This document shows positions 34,246-48,767 of a stretch of 64,000 nucleotides of DNA, piece by piece. This DNA comes from Neocallimastix lanati (nom. inval.) (Eukaryota; Neocallimastigomycota; Neocallimastigomycetes; Neocallimastigales; Neocallimastigaceae). Both the position numbers and the translations under genes were made by a program. The first letter of the stretch is position 1. Each line of letters opens with the position of its first letter. The notes beneath the pieces were generated by a model. It was given only the letters and a program-made list of their open reading frames with translations. It did no database searches and was not told where the DNA came from. The stretch is from assembly GCA_016946835.1 (NCBI GenBank), contig JACVTC010000009.1, forward strand, positions 1,441,001 to 1,505,000, written 5' to 3'.

Positions 34246-36601
34246 GAGATGATAATTCATTCCAGGGTAAAATAAAAAAAAAAAATAAAAACTTTATATT
34301 TGTAAAAAAAAAAAAAAAGATTAGGAATAGAAAATACGATTCAATATTTTATAATAACTAGATAAAAATATTTATTAATGAAGAATATACTATTCAATAA
34401 ATGAATCTAGAATTTTTTTTTTTTTTAATTTTTTTTATTGTGATAGTTAATTTTCTTTTTTTTTTTTTTATTTCCAAAAATGTCTTTATTCTTTCATCCT
34501 AAAAAATAATTCTTATTATAGTAATTAAAGTTTATTTATATATATATATTTTATTTTTACTTTTTATTTTATTTTATCTTATATCTAATATTTTATATTT
34601 TATATTTCTTTATTTCTTTATTTCTTTATTTCTCTTTTTTAATATTTTTTATATTTGATATTTTTTATTATTTTTTATATTTGATATTTTAATATTCATA
34701 TATAATACATTTTATAAATAAATTCAATTAACCAACAATCCCTTAAATTTAAAATTATTTGTTATTTTTATTTTAAATTATTTTTTTTTTTTTAATATAT
34801 ATTTTTTTTAATTTGTTTTAAAAGAATCTAGGAATAATCGATTATTAATTAATCCATTCATTTTAATTTAATTAATTCACCAATAAATTTACAGGGCTAC
34901 TACCAAATATATCATCAATGCACATTCAACATAAATTTATGTATATTAATAAAATGATCAAGATTTTATATATAAATATATATATAAAAATAAAAAATAA
35001 AAATAAAATAAAAAATAAAAATAAAATAAAAAAAAAATAAGATGATTTTTTATTAATATAAAAATTTTAAATTTTTAATTTATTTAATATAAATAATAAT
35101 TATCTTTTCCTTACCGGAAAAAACCGATATTTTTAATTTAAAACAAATTTAAATGTAAAACAAAGAATATTAAATTTTATCAATTTAAAATTTAATAAAA
35201 ATTTAATTTATTATAAATTTCAATGATGAATAACTTTAATTATTAGAAAAATTATATTAATCATATATATATAAAATAAACAGCCAACAGGGTCACTTTT
35301 ATTATTATTATTATTATTTTTTATAATTTTTTTCGTCTTTAAATTATAAAAAAAAAAAAAAAAGGAATAGAAAAATTAAAAAAAATTTTTTTCTTTCTAA
35401 AATTTAGGAAATAATAAAAAAGGTATATTATATATTTATATTAGTTATAACTTATGTTACAATTACTATGAAATATTAATAGCTAATCATAATTTTTTAT
35501 TATAAATCATTTATTATTATTATGTTTTATAATTTATTGTTATATTATATATTTTAAAATTGAAATGTTGATAATCCCCAAAAACACAACTAGATTTTTA
35601 TACACAATATTTAATTATACCTAAAAAAACATGTGACATTGAATTAAAAAATTAAATAGGTAAATATTATAAATATTTGATAAATTAATACCTTCTATCC
35701 AATTTTAACATATAATAATATGTTATATTTTTAATATATTAAATTATATAAAAAAAAAGAATTATTTTATTTTATTTAAATTAGTTACATATTAATGGTG
35801 GAAAAAATTAAAATAAAATAAAAAAGAATAAAAATAATTTTTAAAAACCTTTTTTTTTTAATTAATTTAACTCTATTTAAATAATATATTAAAATAATTT
35901 ATGACAATAAATATAAATAAATAAAATTTATTTTATTATATGATAATATATAATTATAATAATAGTAAAAAAAAAGGGATTGTAAAAAAATAAAAATTTT
36001 ATAAAAAAAAAATTTTTTTTTTTGAGTTTAAACACATAAAAACATAGATCTATTAATGGAAGATCCATTGATTAATCTTTAATAAATAATACCTTGGTTA
36101 AAAATAAATATATATTTATTATTATTTTTACTATGACTATTATTATTATTTTTTTGTTTATATAATAAAAAGATATGTAAATTTTAAATTTTTTTTTATG
36201 TTATATATATATTTAAAATTATTTTTTTGTAATATTTTAATTAATATTTAATAACAATAATAATTACTTAAAAATTATATTCAAGGTTAAAAAAATTATA
36301 TTATAGTTAATTTTTAATTATTGGAAATTAATAATGATCAAAAGTTAAAAAAAAAAAAAAGTGTATTATAAAAGATTTGACTTTTCTATTATTTTTATTT
36401 GTTCTTAAATCAACAAATTTTATAAAGTACCCTATCTTAAAGTAATAGAAAATATTATTATCATTAGGATTAAAATAAAAGAAAAACATTTATTTATTTC
36501 TTTAGTTTATATATAGGAATAATTCTTTATTATATATAGTATTAATGGATATTTATTTCTTTTATTTCTTTTTTTTTTTTTTGTCCCGTTAATTATTTAA
36601 A
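33401..36601. other. AT desert
   Basis: No gene recognised. Long T tract at 33925-33958; AT runs at 34208-34232. Confidence 0.6.
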
Positions 36602-37018
36602 ATTATTTATAATATATAAAAAAAAATAAATAATAATTAAAAATAAAACCTTTAAATTGTATTAAAATATATTTATAATATATAAAAAAATAAATAATAA
36701 TTAATAAAATAAAACCTTTAAATTGAATTAAAATATATTTATAATATATAAAAAAAATAAATAATAATTAATAAAATAAAACCTTTAAATTGAATTAAAA
36801 TATATTTATAATATATAAAAAAAATAAATAATAATTAATAAAATAAAACCTTTAAATTGTATTAAAATATATTTATAATATATAAAAAAATAAATAATAA
36901 TTAATAAAATAAAACCTTTAAATTGAATTAAAATATATTTATAATATATAAAAAAAATAAATAATAATTAATAAAATAAAACCTTTAAATTGTATTAAAA
37001 TATATTTATAATATATTC
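36602..37018. repeat. 66-67 bp minisatellite, six copies
   Basis: ACCTTTAAATTG recurs at 36648, 36714, 36781, 36848, 36914 and 36981, a period of 66-67 bp. The rest of each unit is (G/T)AATTAAAATATATTTATAA, TATATAAAAAAA and TAAATAATAATTAATAAAAT. Copies are nearly identical, alternating TTGTATT and TTGAATT, which suggests recent expansion. Confidence 0.95.
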
Positions 37019-40000
37019 AATTTATATTATTATCCACATTTTTTTTTAAAAAAAAATTAAAAAAAATTAATTATTATCAAAAATATAATTAATATACTTA
37101 TTTCTATAAGATTTATTATAAAATAAAGTTTTTAACTCATTAGTGTAAAACTTTATTAATAATAAATTAAATTTATTATAAAAATGTCTAAATCAAAGAA
37201 AAAAAATTAATTAATTATTTTTTTTGTTTATTAATTATGGAAAAAATAAAGAAAGGTTTTTTTTATATTAAATTTTAATTTCTATAGATAAAAAAAAAAC
37301 AAAACAGAAAAAGAAAAATAGTTTCTAGACTTTTATTAATTTTTTTTATTTTTGTTAATCGAGAAAAAAAAAATTTTTTATTTAATATCAATTTTAATTA
37401 ATTTTAATTTATAAATAGAAAAATTAAATATTTTTTAGAAATTTCTATTTTTTTTAAAATTAAATTAAATGACTATTGCAATTTTTTTTTTTTAGTATAT
37501 AAATTTTAATAAATAAAGGAAAAAAAAAGAAAAAAAAAATTTTTTTTTTTCACTTTTTTTTTTTTTTTTTTTTTTTTTATAAAAAAAATATGTTTGTGTA
37601 ATATTTTCCATTTATAATTATTTATACAATTTTTGGTGTTTTTTACTTTTTTTTTTTTTTTAAAAAATAATAAATTATAATTAAAAAGTTTAATATTTAA
37701 TATTTTTTATTTTTTATTATTTATATTTTATTTAAATTTGACAATCTTTTGTTTTGTTTATTTAAATATATTAAATAATAAAAAATTCATCCTTATTTAA
37801 ATAATAATAATATTATAAATTTGGATTACTGTAGATGATATATATTGATTATCCTTTTTTTTTTCTTATAAATAACTAATTTTTTTATTCTAAAATAATG
37901 AAAAATAAAAGACATTAAAAAAAAAAGTTTAGGCAATAAAATAAAAAAATAAAATAGAATTAATAATAATAAAAAAACTAATGATTTATTAATATATATA
38001 TATTTTTTTTTAATTTCCATAAAGAAATATTAAAAAAAATATTATTTCCTTTTTTATCACTTTTTTTTTATTAAAAAAAAAAATAAACAACAACAACAAA
38101 AAAATTAACATAAGTATACACATATGTTTTTTTTTTAATTTAAAATGAAACAAAATATTAAAAATTAACTAGGATGATAAATAATGAATACTTTTTAATA
38201 GAAATATTCAATTTATTTATTTTTATTCATTTTTTTTTTTTTTAATTTTTATGACCGTTATAATAGAATATTTAAATATATGAAATATATATAAGAATAT
38301 ATATAAATATAAAATAAAAGTTGTAATAAAAAAATATTTAAAGTATAAAATATACAAATTAAATAGTACAATATATATATAAATACTATACTATTTTTTT
38401 TTTTTTTTTTTTTTTTGGCTCCATTCTATTTATTAATAGTTAGTCCGTTGATATATAGAACTATTGTGATTTATAAATTGTGATACATGGTACATAGACT
38501 GTTTATATAAATAAATTTAAATATCTTTGAAAAAAAACATATTAATTTTGTTACTTTTCATATTTATAAACAAATTTATTAAATATATATCTTTATATAT
38601 TATTTTAATATAATATACAATGATTATATATATATATTTTTATTTTGGTAATATTATTTCCATAAAATGAAATTTATTATATTATAATTAATAATAATTA
38701 CTCTTTGTATTTTTTTTTTTTTTTTTTTAAAAAAAGGTATAGGCTAAACTTTTTTTTTGTATTATAATTTTCTGTTTTTTTTTTTTTTTTATATATATAT
38801 ATATATGTATTATATATATATATTCTTTGCTCATATTAGTCATTCATCTTTTAATACAGTTTTAATTTAATTATTTTCTTAAATGTTTTCGTAATAAAAT
38901 AAAATTCATCATCTATTTTTATATTATTGGAAATTAATAATTATTAATACTACTTTATACATAAAATTTAATATAAAATAATTAAAAGATATAGTTTTAT
39001 GTAACCTTATATCAACTTTTTTTTTTAACACAATATAAATTATTAAAGGTAAATAAATATTAAAGTATTAAAAAAAAATATATATATATATACATACTAT
39101 TATAAATTAAATTAAAACTTGGTAATATTTGTTAAGGAGAATTATATACTTTAGAATTCATATATATATATTTTTTTAATATAAAATTGGAAAATAAAAA
39201 AGAAAATTTAATATAGTTTATTAATTTAGAAAAATGTATTAATAATATGCATTAATAAGGTACTGTTAATATGCTTGAAGATGATATATATTAAAAAAAT
39301 ATAAAAATAAAATTAATTATAAAATAATTGAAATAAAATTAAATAAAATTAAATCATATTAAATTAAGTTATATATAAAAAAAATTAATAATAATAAAAA
39401 AAAGGTAAAGTAAATAAATTAAAGAAAAAAAAGAAAAAATAAAATTAAATATTATGGAAAATAAAAAATAAAAAATAAAAAAAATATATATATGAAGGAA
39501 AAATAAAATAAAATAAAAAAAAATTGATCTTCCATTTATTATATCGTTAAATGAGGTCTAGATTATTGTTATTGGCTTTTCTTTTATTTTTAAAATTTTA
39601 TTTTTTATTGTTTCTTTAATAATATATGTAGTAATAATATAATATAATATTCTATAATTTTTTTTTTTTTTTTTTTTTAGTAATATTAAATATGTAAAAA
39701 ACAAAAAACAAAAACAAAAACAAAAAAAAAAAAAGTGATTATATATGAAAATAAAAAAAATTAATTCATTAATTACATAAATTAAAAAAATAGAAATAGA
39801 ATTAAGGAAATAATAATAAAAAAAAAAAAGTAAAAGATACATATAGAAAAAAGAAATTTAAGAATTAAAAGAATTTCTGATAATTTTAATTTTAATTTTT
39901 TTAAATTTTTTTAATTTTTTTTTTTAATTTTTATTATATTAATATAAAAATATTTAAATCTAATTACAATAAAAATAAAAAATAATAAAAAATAATTTTA

Positions 40001-40087
40001 TATTAATATGATTTTATTATCAATATTATTTTATTATCAATATTATATCAAATAATTTTTATATATAAATAAAATTTATTAAATAAT

Positions 40088-40132
<45 letters not shown>

Positions 40133-40775
40133 GAGTTATTATATATATATATAAAGTTATATATTATGTAAATTTATTTTAAAGAATTAAATAATAATAA
40201 TATATATATATATAAAAGGAAAAGAGAAAAAAAAATAATTTTTAGGCCTAGAAACTTTTATTTTATTTTATTTAATTTTATTTTAAAATTAAAAAAAAAA
40301 AATAATTGGAGATAAAATATGATATAGGTTAGTATGAATATTGTTTTGAATTATTACAAAAAAAAAAAAAAAATAATAAAGGCTAAAAGATATGAAAAAA
40401 AAAATGATTGAGGTGTAAAAAACTAATCATCATTGTATTAATCATTATAATAATAAATAATAAAAATATTTTGTTAAAATAAAAATAATGATATTAATTT
40501 ATATGTAATATATATAGATATATATTTGTTATTCCTTAAAAAAAAATAATTTAAAACTTAATTATAAACATTTGTTCAAATTTAAAGACTTAAACATCAA
40601 ATCATGTTATTGAATTTATATTGTTATTAATAATAATATGTTTATTAATTTATTTTCTTATTTTCTTATTTTTTTTTTTTTTTGCGGTTCATTTATAAAT
40701 AGTTCTAGATTATTATTATTATTATATATTACATATAATATAAAAAAAAAAAAGAATTTCAATAGGCTAAGTAAA

Positions 40776-40842
<67 letters not shown>

Positions 40843-41161
40843 TTAAAATTAAATATAAACTATATTATTATCGTATTTTGAGGGGTTTCATTTATTAAAA
40901 TTTGAAAGGTAATAATTAATTTGCTTTAATGGTAAATTAAACATGATATGGAGATAATGAATATGATTTAATAAAATTAAAAATTTTTAGAAGAAATAGA
41001 AATAATGATAATAGAAATAATAATAATAATAAAAGTTTTAATAATATAAATACATGGTCAATGATAAATTTCTAATTAGTAAAATATATCATTTTCATTA
41101 TTTATTTAATTGCTTAATAATTAATAATTAATATATGTTATAGCTTTTATTGATAAAATAT

Positions 41162-41212
<51 letters not shown>

Positions 41213-43612
41213 TTTTTCTTTTTAAAAGTATATTAAAGTATTTATTTATTTATATATTTTTTTTATTGCTAAAGTCTTAAAATTTTGTTGAAATAAAAAA
41301 TAAAAATAATTAAATAGTGAAACTCTGTTGAATATTCAATATACTAATCTATATGATATTTCTTGGTTTTTTTTTTTGAGTTTAATGTGATATGTTAAAA
41401 ATGTGAGACAAGTTAAAATATTTTTAGGGAAAGCAAAAAAATCAAAAAAAAAAAAAAAATTTTAATAAATAATAAAATAATAAATAATAAATAATAAATA
41501 ATAAATAATTGAATAATAAATAGTAATTAATTAATAATAAATAATAAATAATAAATAATAATAAATAATCATAATAAATAATAAATAATAATAAATAATC
41601 ATAATAAATAATATTGTAATAATAAAAATAAAAATAAAAAAAAAAAGACAGAATCCAGAATTTTTTTTATTTTATTAAAAATATTATTTTTTTCTAAATA
41701 AGGTATCATTCTTTATTTATTATTAATTTTTTTCTTTTTTTTAATAAAACTGAAATAATTAATTTTTTTTTTTGCTTTTTTAATATATATTTTTAATATA
41801 GATAATTAATTATATATAACATAACCTAATATTACATTATAATATATTTTAATTAATTTATATTAAATAAAGTTTCATATTGAGTAAATAAAGTTGAATG
41901 GATATAAACACACATTAATTTTAATATAAAAATACATTAATTAAATTTTATTAGGATTTACAATTGGCGAAATTTTTTTAATATATGGTAATATACACAA
42001 TAAATATAAACCAATATATAATTTCAAATTATTCTTTATATATTTCATTATAAAAGAAAATTATATAATTTATATTAAGGAAATCAAAGTTGTTTTATCA
42101 ATATAATAAAAAAAAATAATAAATAATTTAATAAATAAAATTTCATTTATTATAATATATTATATATAAAACAAAAGATATATAATTAATTAATTTTTCA
42201 ATTAAAATGTGTATATTATCAATTATAATCGGAAGAAACTAAATATAAATTATATTTAATTTATTTTAAATATTAGATTTTCGTTTTCTTTCTAAAATAA
42301 TTTCAAAATAAAATAAAAAAAAAAAGAATATGTTAAATTAATTAATTTATTTTAGAAAATAAAAAACAACAAATTAAAATTTAAATTTAATATATTAAAT
42401 AATATATAGTGAAGTATACTACAATATAAGATCTACAATTTATTAGAATTAAAACAAGGTAGGATTAATTAATAATTTATTATTAAATAAAAAAAAAATT
42501 TTTTTTTCTTCTTATTTTTTATAATAAAATAGAATAAAATAAAATTATGTCACTTTTTCTTTTTTCTATCATAAAAATAGCCAAAAGTTGATAAAAAAGT
42601 TTAGCAATAATAATATATAAATATAAAATAATTAATATAAAAATATATTATACATAATATATTATATATAATATAATATATATAAAGATGTTAAGTTTTC
42701 ATAGGATATTAATAATATATATATATAATTATATATATTATATAATTCCCAAAAATCTTATTTTTAATATGAAATAAAGTTTACATATATACATATAAAA
42801 AATGCTTTCCCTACTGAAATAATTTTTATTTATTAAATAATTAATTATATATTCTAAAATATAATCATTAATTTTTAAATTATTTTTTTTTATTTTATTT
42901 TAAATGAATATTATCTTTTAATTTATGAAAGATATAAATATAAAGTTTTTTCTTTCACTTTTTTTTTTTTTTTTTCTTTTTTTTTTGAACTTTAACTTTT
43001 AAAAGTAGTTACTTTTATACCTTTTTTTTTTTTTTTTTTATTCCATTTAATTTAATAATATTAAAAAAAGAAAAAATAATAGTAAAATAGTTGTTTTATT
43101 GTAAATTTTTTTTTCATTTGAAATTAATAAACCATTTTAATAACTAAAAAAAAAAGTTTTATTATTATTATTTTTTTTTAATAAAATATAAAAAAAAGTA
43201 AACTTTTCTTTTTTTTTTTAAATGTATTATAGTTATAACTGAAATAGTTTTTTTATTTAAAAAATTTTTTTTTTTTCGTTTGAAATATTATTATTATTAA
43301 ATAATAACAACGTTATTTAAAAAGTAGATATTTAATAGAATAAATAAAATCATAAAAAATTTTATTAGAGCATAAAAAAAAATTTTTTTTATTAAAATAT
43401 TTATAGGTAAAAATTTTATGTTATATACTTAGTTATATATTGAATATAATATTACATATATACTTTATATACTTTATAATTTATTTATTAAAGTCAAATC
43501 TATTAATATTTATTTTTATTTTTATTTTTATTTTTTATATATTTTTATACTTTTATTATAATAATAATATATATATATATTTTGCTATTATTAATATAGA
43601 ACTATAAAAATA
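37019..43612. other. AT desert up to the NDT80-type gene, with AAT microsatellites
   Basis: AAT arrays lie at about 40779-40843 and 41168-41212, TAA arrays at 41465-41615, and a T tract at 40091-40126. Nothing else was recognised. The last few hundred bases, with T-rich tracts, should be the promoter of the downstream gene. Confidence 0.6.
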
Positions 43613-46307
43613 ATGGATAGAAAAAATCCAATTGTTAATTATCCAACTCCTCCTACAACTTCACATAATTTTTCTGCCTTCTCCCTTAATATTAAGAGTG
43701 ATAGTGAAAATTATCCTTACGCTTACTCTCCTACTATAAATAATTGTATTACTTCAACTGATAAATTTTCGATAGTATCATCTAATTTATGTACAGAAGA
43801 CAATACCTCAAATCCAAATTTGAATATGAATATGAATATGAATAATTATAATGGTATAAATATGTATAATACTACAAGTATTATATCAAATAATGACGGC
43901 TCCACATATAATAATTCAAATGGTAATAACAATAACTATAATAATGCTGCTACAGGGAATACCTATCCATCTTCAAATCAAGCCCCTTCCTATTCAAATA
44001 TAAATTATACCAATATTAATAACTCAATACAACCTTTATCTCCAAAAGAAATGTAAGTCAATCAAATTAAAAATTTTGATAAAAAAAATAATTATAATAA
44101 TAATAATTATAAAAGTAAAGAAAAAATAAAAGGAAAAAAATTATTAAAATTATTAAAATTAAAAAATTTTGTAAAATAATTTAAGAAAATGAATATAATA
44201 TAATATAAATATAAATATAAATATAAATATAAATATAAATATAAATATAAATATAAACATAATATATTCATTAATGATTATGATGATTAATTTAATAATT
44301 AAATTTTTTTTTTTTGGTTTATTTTAAATTTAAATTTATAGGCCATATATGGATAAGTCACAAGTAATTGTTAATAATACTCAACAAAATACCCCACAAA
44401 ATATTATTTCTAATTATAATCAAAAATCAAATCAACCTTCTCAATCAAATTATGTAAATTATAACTCAAATAATAATCAAATAAATAATAATATAATTAA
44501 TAATAGTTCAACGGTTGAAAAAAGTAACGGTCAAAAATTATCCATCAATACCTCATTTACTGGTCCAAATGATCATGTCTCCTCTCCTATAGTGTATTCT
44601 AATGGAAATGAAAATAAATTTAATATTAAAACTCCTATAATTACAAAGGATAAAATCAAATCTAATCCAATCCATACTCCACCTATGACACCAATGCCTG
44701 AAAAAAATAAGAAGAAGCGTGGTGAACATATTCATTATAATATTAAAACTAATATGTTTGAAGAAACTCGACAATACTATGAACTCTATAACAATAACAA
44801 AAGTCAAACGTATGATCTTCAAATTATTCCAAAGGTAGATCGTGGATTTTTCCCTACTGGTCCAGAAAATGATTTTACTTGTTATCGAAGAAATTATTTC
44901 CAGATAAGCGTTTCCTTTACTGCGAATAATATAAAAAATCCAAATGAATTCGGTACTCCGTTTGTTTTAAAATACGGAGATGAATATTTGAATGTTGAAA
45001 ACTTTTATATTGGAATTTGTGCAAAGGTGAAGGGTAGTAATAAGGAAGTTAAAATGGTTCAACAGACGGCTAAGCGTGAAAAAGGTCCACAAAATAAACC
45101 TGTACCAAAGTTATGTAAACCTGGAGGTAATCCAAATTATTATCATGGTCTTGCCTCTAATCAATGTATTGTTACCTTTGAACGTCTTCAATTTAAATCT
45201 GCTACTCCAAATACTGTTAAACGTTCCGGTAGTCAACAATTCTATGCTTTAGTTATCGATTTATATGCTGAAACTCCAACACAAAAACGTTATAAAATTG
45301 CTTCCATTGAATCTAAACGTCTCATTGTAAGAGGTAGAAGTCCAGGTCATTATTTGAACGGTGAAAGTGATCAAAATAACATTTCTTTTTCAAATAACTC
45401 TTTTTCATCTTCTGCCTCCACCAATTCATATTATAATAACAATAATAATGGTGGTAACCAAGGCTACAATAACAATAATAATGGTTCCATAACTTGTGGT
45501 GGTAATAATTATTCCAATGGTTATAATAATGGTGGAAATATTACTGCTCAATCGGCTAGTGAAGTATCTGTTGATTATAATAACAATTATACCAATAATC
45601 AAAATATGAATTTTATGGCCGCTCCACCAAATCATGGTCAATTCCAAACTAATATTAATTCTAATCAGTCTCCTTATACCCCTTCTTATTCTCAAATTCC
45701 ATATAACGAAAATAGAAATGGCTATGATAATTATAATTCTACAGCAGCAGCAGCAGCAGCCTCTTCCACCATCACTGGCACCTCTTATCCTAATGAAAAT
45801 ACTGGTACCAATTCAACCAATTCTTACTATTCCTTAAATAATTCTTCTATGAATTCCTCTTCTTCTTCTTCACGAAACGGTTATATGTATCAAACACCAC
45901 CATTACCACCTCAAAATCCACAATCCATTAATACTTCTATTGCCTATAATGTTTCAAAACAAGAAATGATTTCTCCTTATTCAACGGATGGTCAAAATAC
46001 CTATTCCCCTTATGTACAAGGATCAGTAAATATTTTCTCATCTCAAGGTCAATCCTCTCCTGCAACTTATCCATCCAATAATTATTATCCACAAAATACT
46101 AATAGTGGTGTTCAAGTTTCCTCACCCATTCATCATCCATCACTTTCACAAAATGTAAATACAGCCAATGGTTCTTCCTATTACGCTTCAAATAATCAAG
46201 ATATTATTTTTTCCACTATATCGAATGCTGCTGATCCTTCAAATAATTTCATTATTACACAAGCTCAACCACCTTCAACTATTAATGCTGTTGAAAGTAT
46301 GAATTAA
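43613..46307 (+). CDS. NDT80/PhoG-domain transcription factor (two exons)
   Basis: This encodes a predicted nuclear sequence-specific regulator of the Ndt80/PhoG family, which includes yeast Ndt80, fungal Vib-1/XprG and the MYRF DNA-binding domain. Members act in meiosis, nutrient response and differentiation; which role applies here is unknown. Exon 1 is 43613-44052 and exon 2 is 44342-46307, joined within a Met codon, for a product of 801 residues. The DNA-binding domain spans about 269-489. Hallmarks are a basic KNKKKR, VDRGFF, CYRRNYF (327-333), NQCIVTFERLQF and the terminal VRGRSPGHY (476-484). The domain is flanked by long Asn/Ser-rich, proline-containing, apparently disordered regions with an Ala run (AAAAAA) near 616, typical of activation regions and of AT-rich genomes. 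HTPPMTP and PLSP sites could be phosphorylated by proline-directed kinases (inference). The ATG context AAAATGG favours the first Met. No neighbour is functionally related. Confidence 0.92.
44053..44341 (+). other. Intron of the NDT80-type gene
   Basis: The 289-bp intron begins GTAAGTCAA and ends TTTATAG. Removing it joins ...CCAAAAGAAAT to GCCATATATGG and keeps one frame open for 801 codons. It contains a (AATATA)-type run at 44205-44258. Confidence 0.88.
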
Positions 46308-46930
46308 TCATAAAGCATGTAGATTCTCTTCAAACTTTTCCTCAATTTTATTATTTCTATTCAATACCAAATTGTTTTATATTATGTCTTCTTAGCAACT
46401 ATATAGAACAAATATATATATATATATTTTTATTTTATTTTATTTTATTTTTATTTTTTTTTTTTTTTTATTTCTTTTTTATTATATAATTTATAACTAT
46501 TATATTTCAATTTATCTATCAATATAAATTTTATAATTTGATAATTTCATATAATATAAAATTTATATAATTGTTTAAATTTTATTTTATTATTATTATT
46601 TTTTTTTATAAGTGATTTATATTAGATAATTTAAAGGATAATTACTTATTGTAATTATTTCTTTTTATTATTACTTTTATATTTAGTTTTCTATATAAAT
46701 GAATTTTTATAAAGTTTTTTTATTTTTGTTTTTTATTTTACTACTATTAATAATTATAGATAGATATATTTACTCATTATTTATCTAATAATAATTAATA
46801 ATTAGTTTTATATATTTAAATTTATTTTTTTTATAATATTTTTTTTTTTTTATTTTTCATTTACTATTAATATATTATACCATTTTTAGTATTACATTTT
46901 CATATTATTTATATATTTGACTATAGAAAA

Positions 46931-46979
<49 letters not shown>

Positions 46980-47455
46980 TTATATCTTAAAAAATTTTAT
47001 AACCATACCTAATTACAATCCCATAAAAAATATATTTTATTAAATATATAATTTAAGATAAAATATAATATAGTATATCATATCATTAATTTATAATATA
47101 TATAAATATATAATATATATATATATCTATACATCTATTTTAACATTTAAAACATATGTATCAAATAAACAAAAAAAAAAAAGTCTATCTTTTATTAAAA
47201 AATATAATTGAAAAATAAATAAATAAATAAATAAAAATAAATAAAAAAAAAATAAATAAAAAAATATATTTATATAAAAAAATATATAGTTTTACTTTTT
47301 TTAATTTTTTTTTTAAGAAAAAAAAAGAAAGTTTTGTGTTATCTTATTAAATATATTATATATATATTTTACATTATATATATATATGTAATTTACATTT
47401 ATATATAATATGTATATATATAAAATTTACATTTATATATTATACAAAATCTCTC
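46308..47455. other. 3' flank of the NDT80-type gene and AT-rich spacer
   Basis: A/T sequence with a long T tract at 46937-46977 and AT runs; no gene recognised. Confidence 0.6.
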
Positions 47456-47579
47456 ATTAATGTTGGACTGAAAATCATTTCAAAAATTGTAACAGATAGA
47501 ATATCTTCTTACGCACTCTCACACAATTTCATTAGACCTGAACAATTTGGCTTTCGCAACCGTGAAGAATGCATTAGTT

Positions 47580-47593
47580 TATTCATTTCCGTT
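47580..47593. repeat. Left 14-bp target-site duplication of LINE copy D
   Basis: TATTCATTTCCGTT occurs here and at 48754-48767. It lies in copy B coding sequence (Phe-Ile-Ser-Val), which is continuous when one repeat and the insert are removed. Confidence 0.92.
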
Positions 47594-48753
47594 CAAAAAT
47601 ACTATGTATTTTGGCAAGTTGTACTATGCGGGAATTTTTCCCTTCCTATCAAATAAAAAAGAAATAAAATTTAGAAGTAACATCCTTAAAATAGATAGTG
47701 TGGTGTCCACTAAACTCTCCCCGGATTCATCATTTATTGAGCTACTAGGGCGAGAATCACCCTTCGTAGTAATAGATGATAATCCTGTATTATCATTATG
47801 CCTTATCAGTACGACGTCGACGCTCTTGGTTAAGTTTGATATTTTGCAATATCTATCAAATAATAGCTCAAACGAACTACTTATGATAGGTATTGCCCTT
47901 GTTAAGAATTCCGCCAAGTCCACAATTTTTGGAACAGGTGACTCAGATGAACCTTTGAAAAGTAGTTCATTTAAATGTCTCTGTTCCCCACTATCGAAAT
48001 GTAGTTCATTTAAAACTAAAGTCCCACCAAGAAGGAACAAGTATATATAATGATTGATATAATCTTCAAAATCAGAAATAGAGTCATAGGAAGAAAGAGG
48101 ATTAAACGCTCTAATCTTCCTAAGGAATAAAAGATAGAGATCATCGATGAAATTTAAAGAATTCCATCTAAAAGATGCAAGAGCATCGCATTTAAAAATC
48201 CAATGTTCAAAAGATTGATTACCTTCACCACAACAGGGGCAAGACTTTGGACAATCTTCTGAAACTCTACCCCATTCTAATAGCAATAGTAGTATTGTAT
48301 TTATAACCACAGCGTAAACGTATAATCCACGAAAATCCTAAGTTGAATTGGGGATATTTTAAGCTAAGTATTATTATAGCTTTATTGTTTGAGAACTTGT
48401 TACTATCGTAGTTTTGACCTTTAATACCTTGAAATCTGGAAACAGATTTCCAGTAACGTTCAATAATATCGTCATATTTTACACATTTATATTTTTTGAT
48501 TTTTTTATATAGTGTTCTAGATTCTTTAGTCCAGGAATAATGATGCATTTTGGGAATAGATTTAATAAGATCCTTTATGATACAGTTTGATTTACTCCAT
48601 TTTGCAAATGCTTTTTATTTTTTAATTTTTTAACTTTTTATTTTTATTTTTTAATTTTAAATGTACTTTTTCACCTACATGTATTTTTTAATAAAAACTT
48701 AATAAAGTTTTGGAAGTGTATTCTCTTCCCTGTCTAAAAAAAAAAAAAAAAAA
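47594..48753. mobile_element. LINE copy D (subfamily 2) with inverted 5' segment (twin-priming structure)
   Basis: From 47594 to about 48610 the element lies in minus orientation. Read from right to left it gives KMHHYSWTKESRTLYKK, the zinc finger CPKSCPCCG...HW...C, SVDVVLIRHNDNT, a hydrophobic tail and the start of the 3' UTR. From about 48610 to 48753 the rest of the 3' UTR (CACCTACATGTA, AATAAAGTTTTGGAAGTG) and a poly(A) tail lie in plus orientation. The two parts are contiguous in the element: the inverted part ends at CATAGTATTTTTG and the sense part starts GCTTTTTATTTT, exactly as in copy C at 12340-12370. Flanks are 14-bp direct repeats. This is the layout expected when both nicked target strands prime on the RNA. 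Confidence 0.9.
47624..48548 (-). pseudogene. LINE copy D: inverted C-terminal coding remnant
   Basis: Two overlapping minus frames (48548-48267 and 48310-47624) cover the region after the reverse transcriptase, with the CPKSCPCCGEG...FEHWIFKC zinc finger and the SVDVVLIRH motif (DNA block at 47812-47825). A register change near 48290 separates them. The hydrophobic C-terminal tail is conserved with copy C. Confidence 0.88.
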
Positions 48754-48767
48754 TATTCATTTCCGTT
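48754..48767. repeat. Right 14-bp target-site duplication of LINE copy D
   Basis: TATTCATTTCCGTT, immediately after the poly(A) tail; the coding sequence of copy B resumes from it. Confidence 0.92.

Noticed and set aside
41960-41985. TTGGCGAAATTTTTT as another CATTTCGC element end
   Set aside because: Only one short match, with no second unit, inverted partner or flanking duplication.
44553-45837. Additional frames of 67-89 codons on both strands within the NDT80-type gene
   Set aside because: They lie inside the confirmed coding exon and lack any family motif; antisense or out-of-register shadows.
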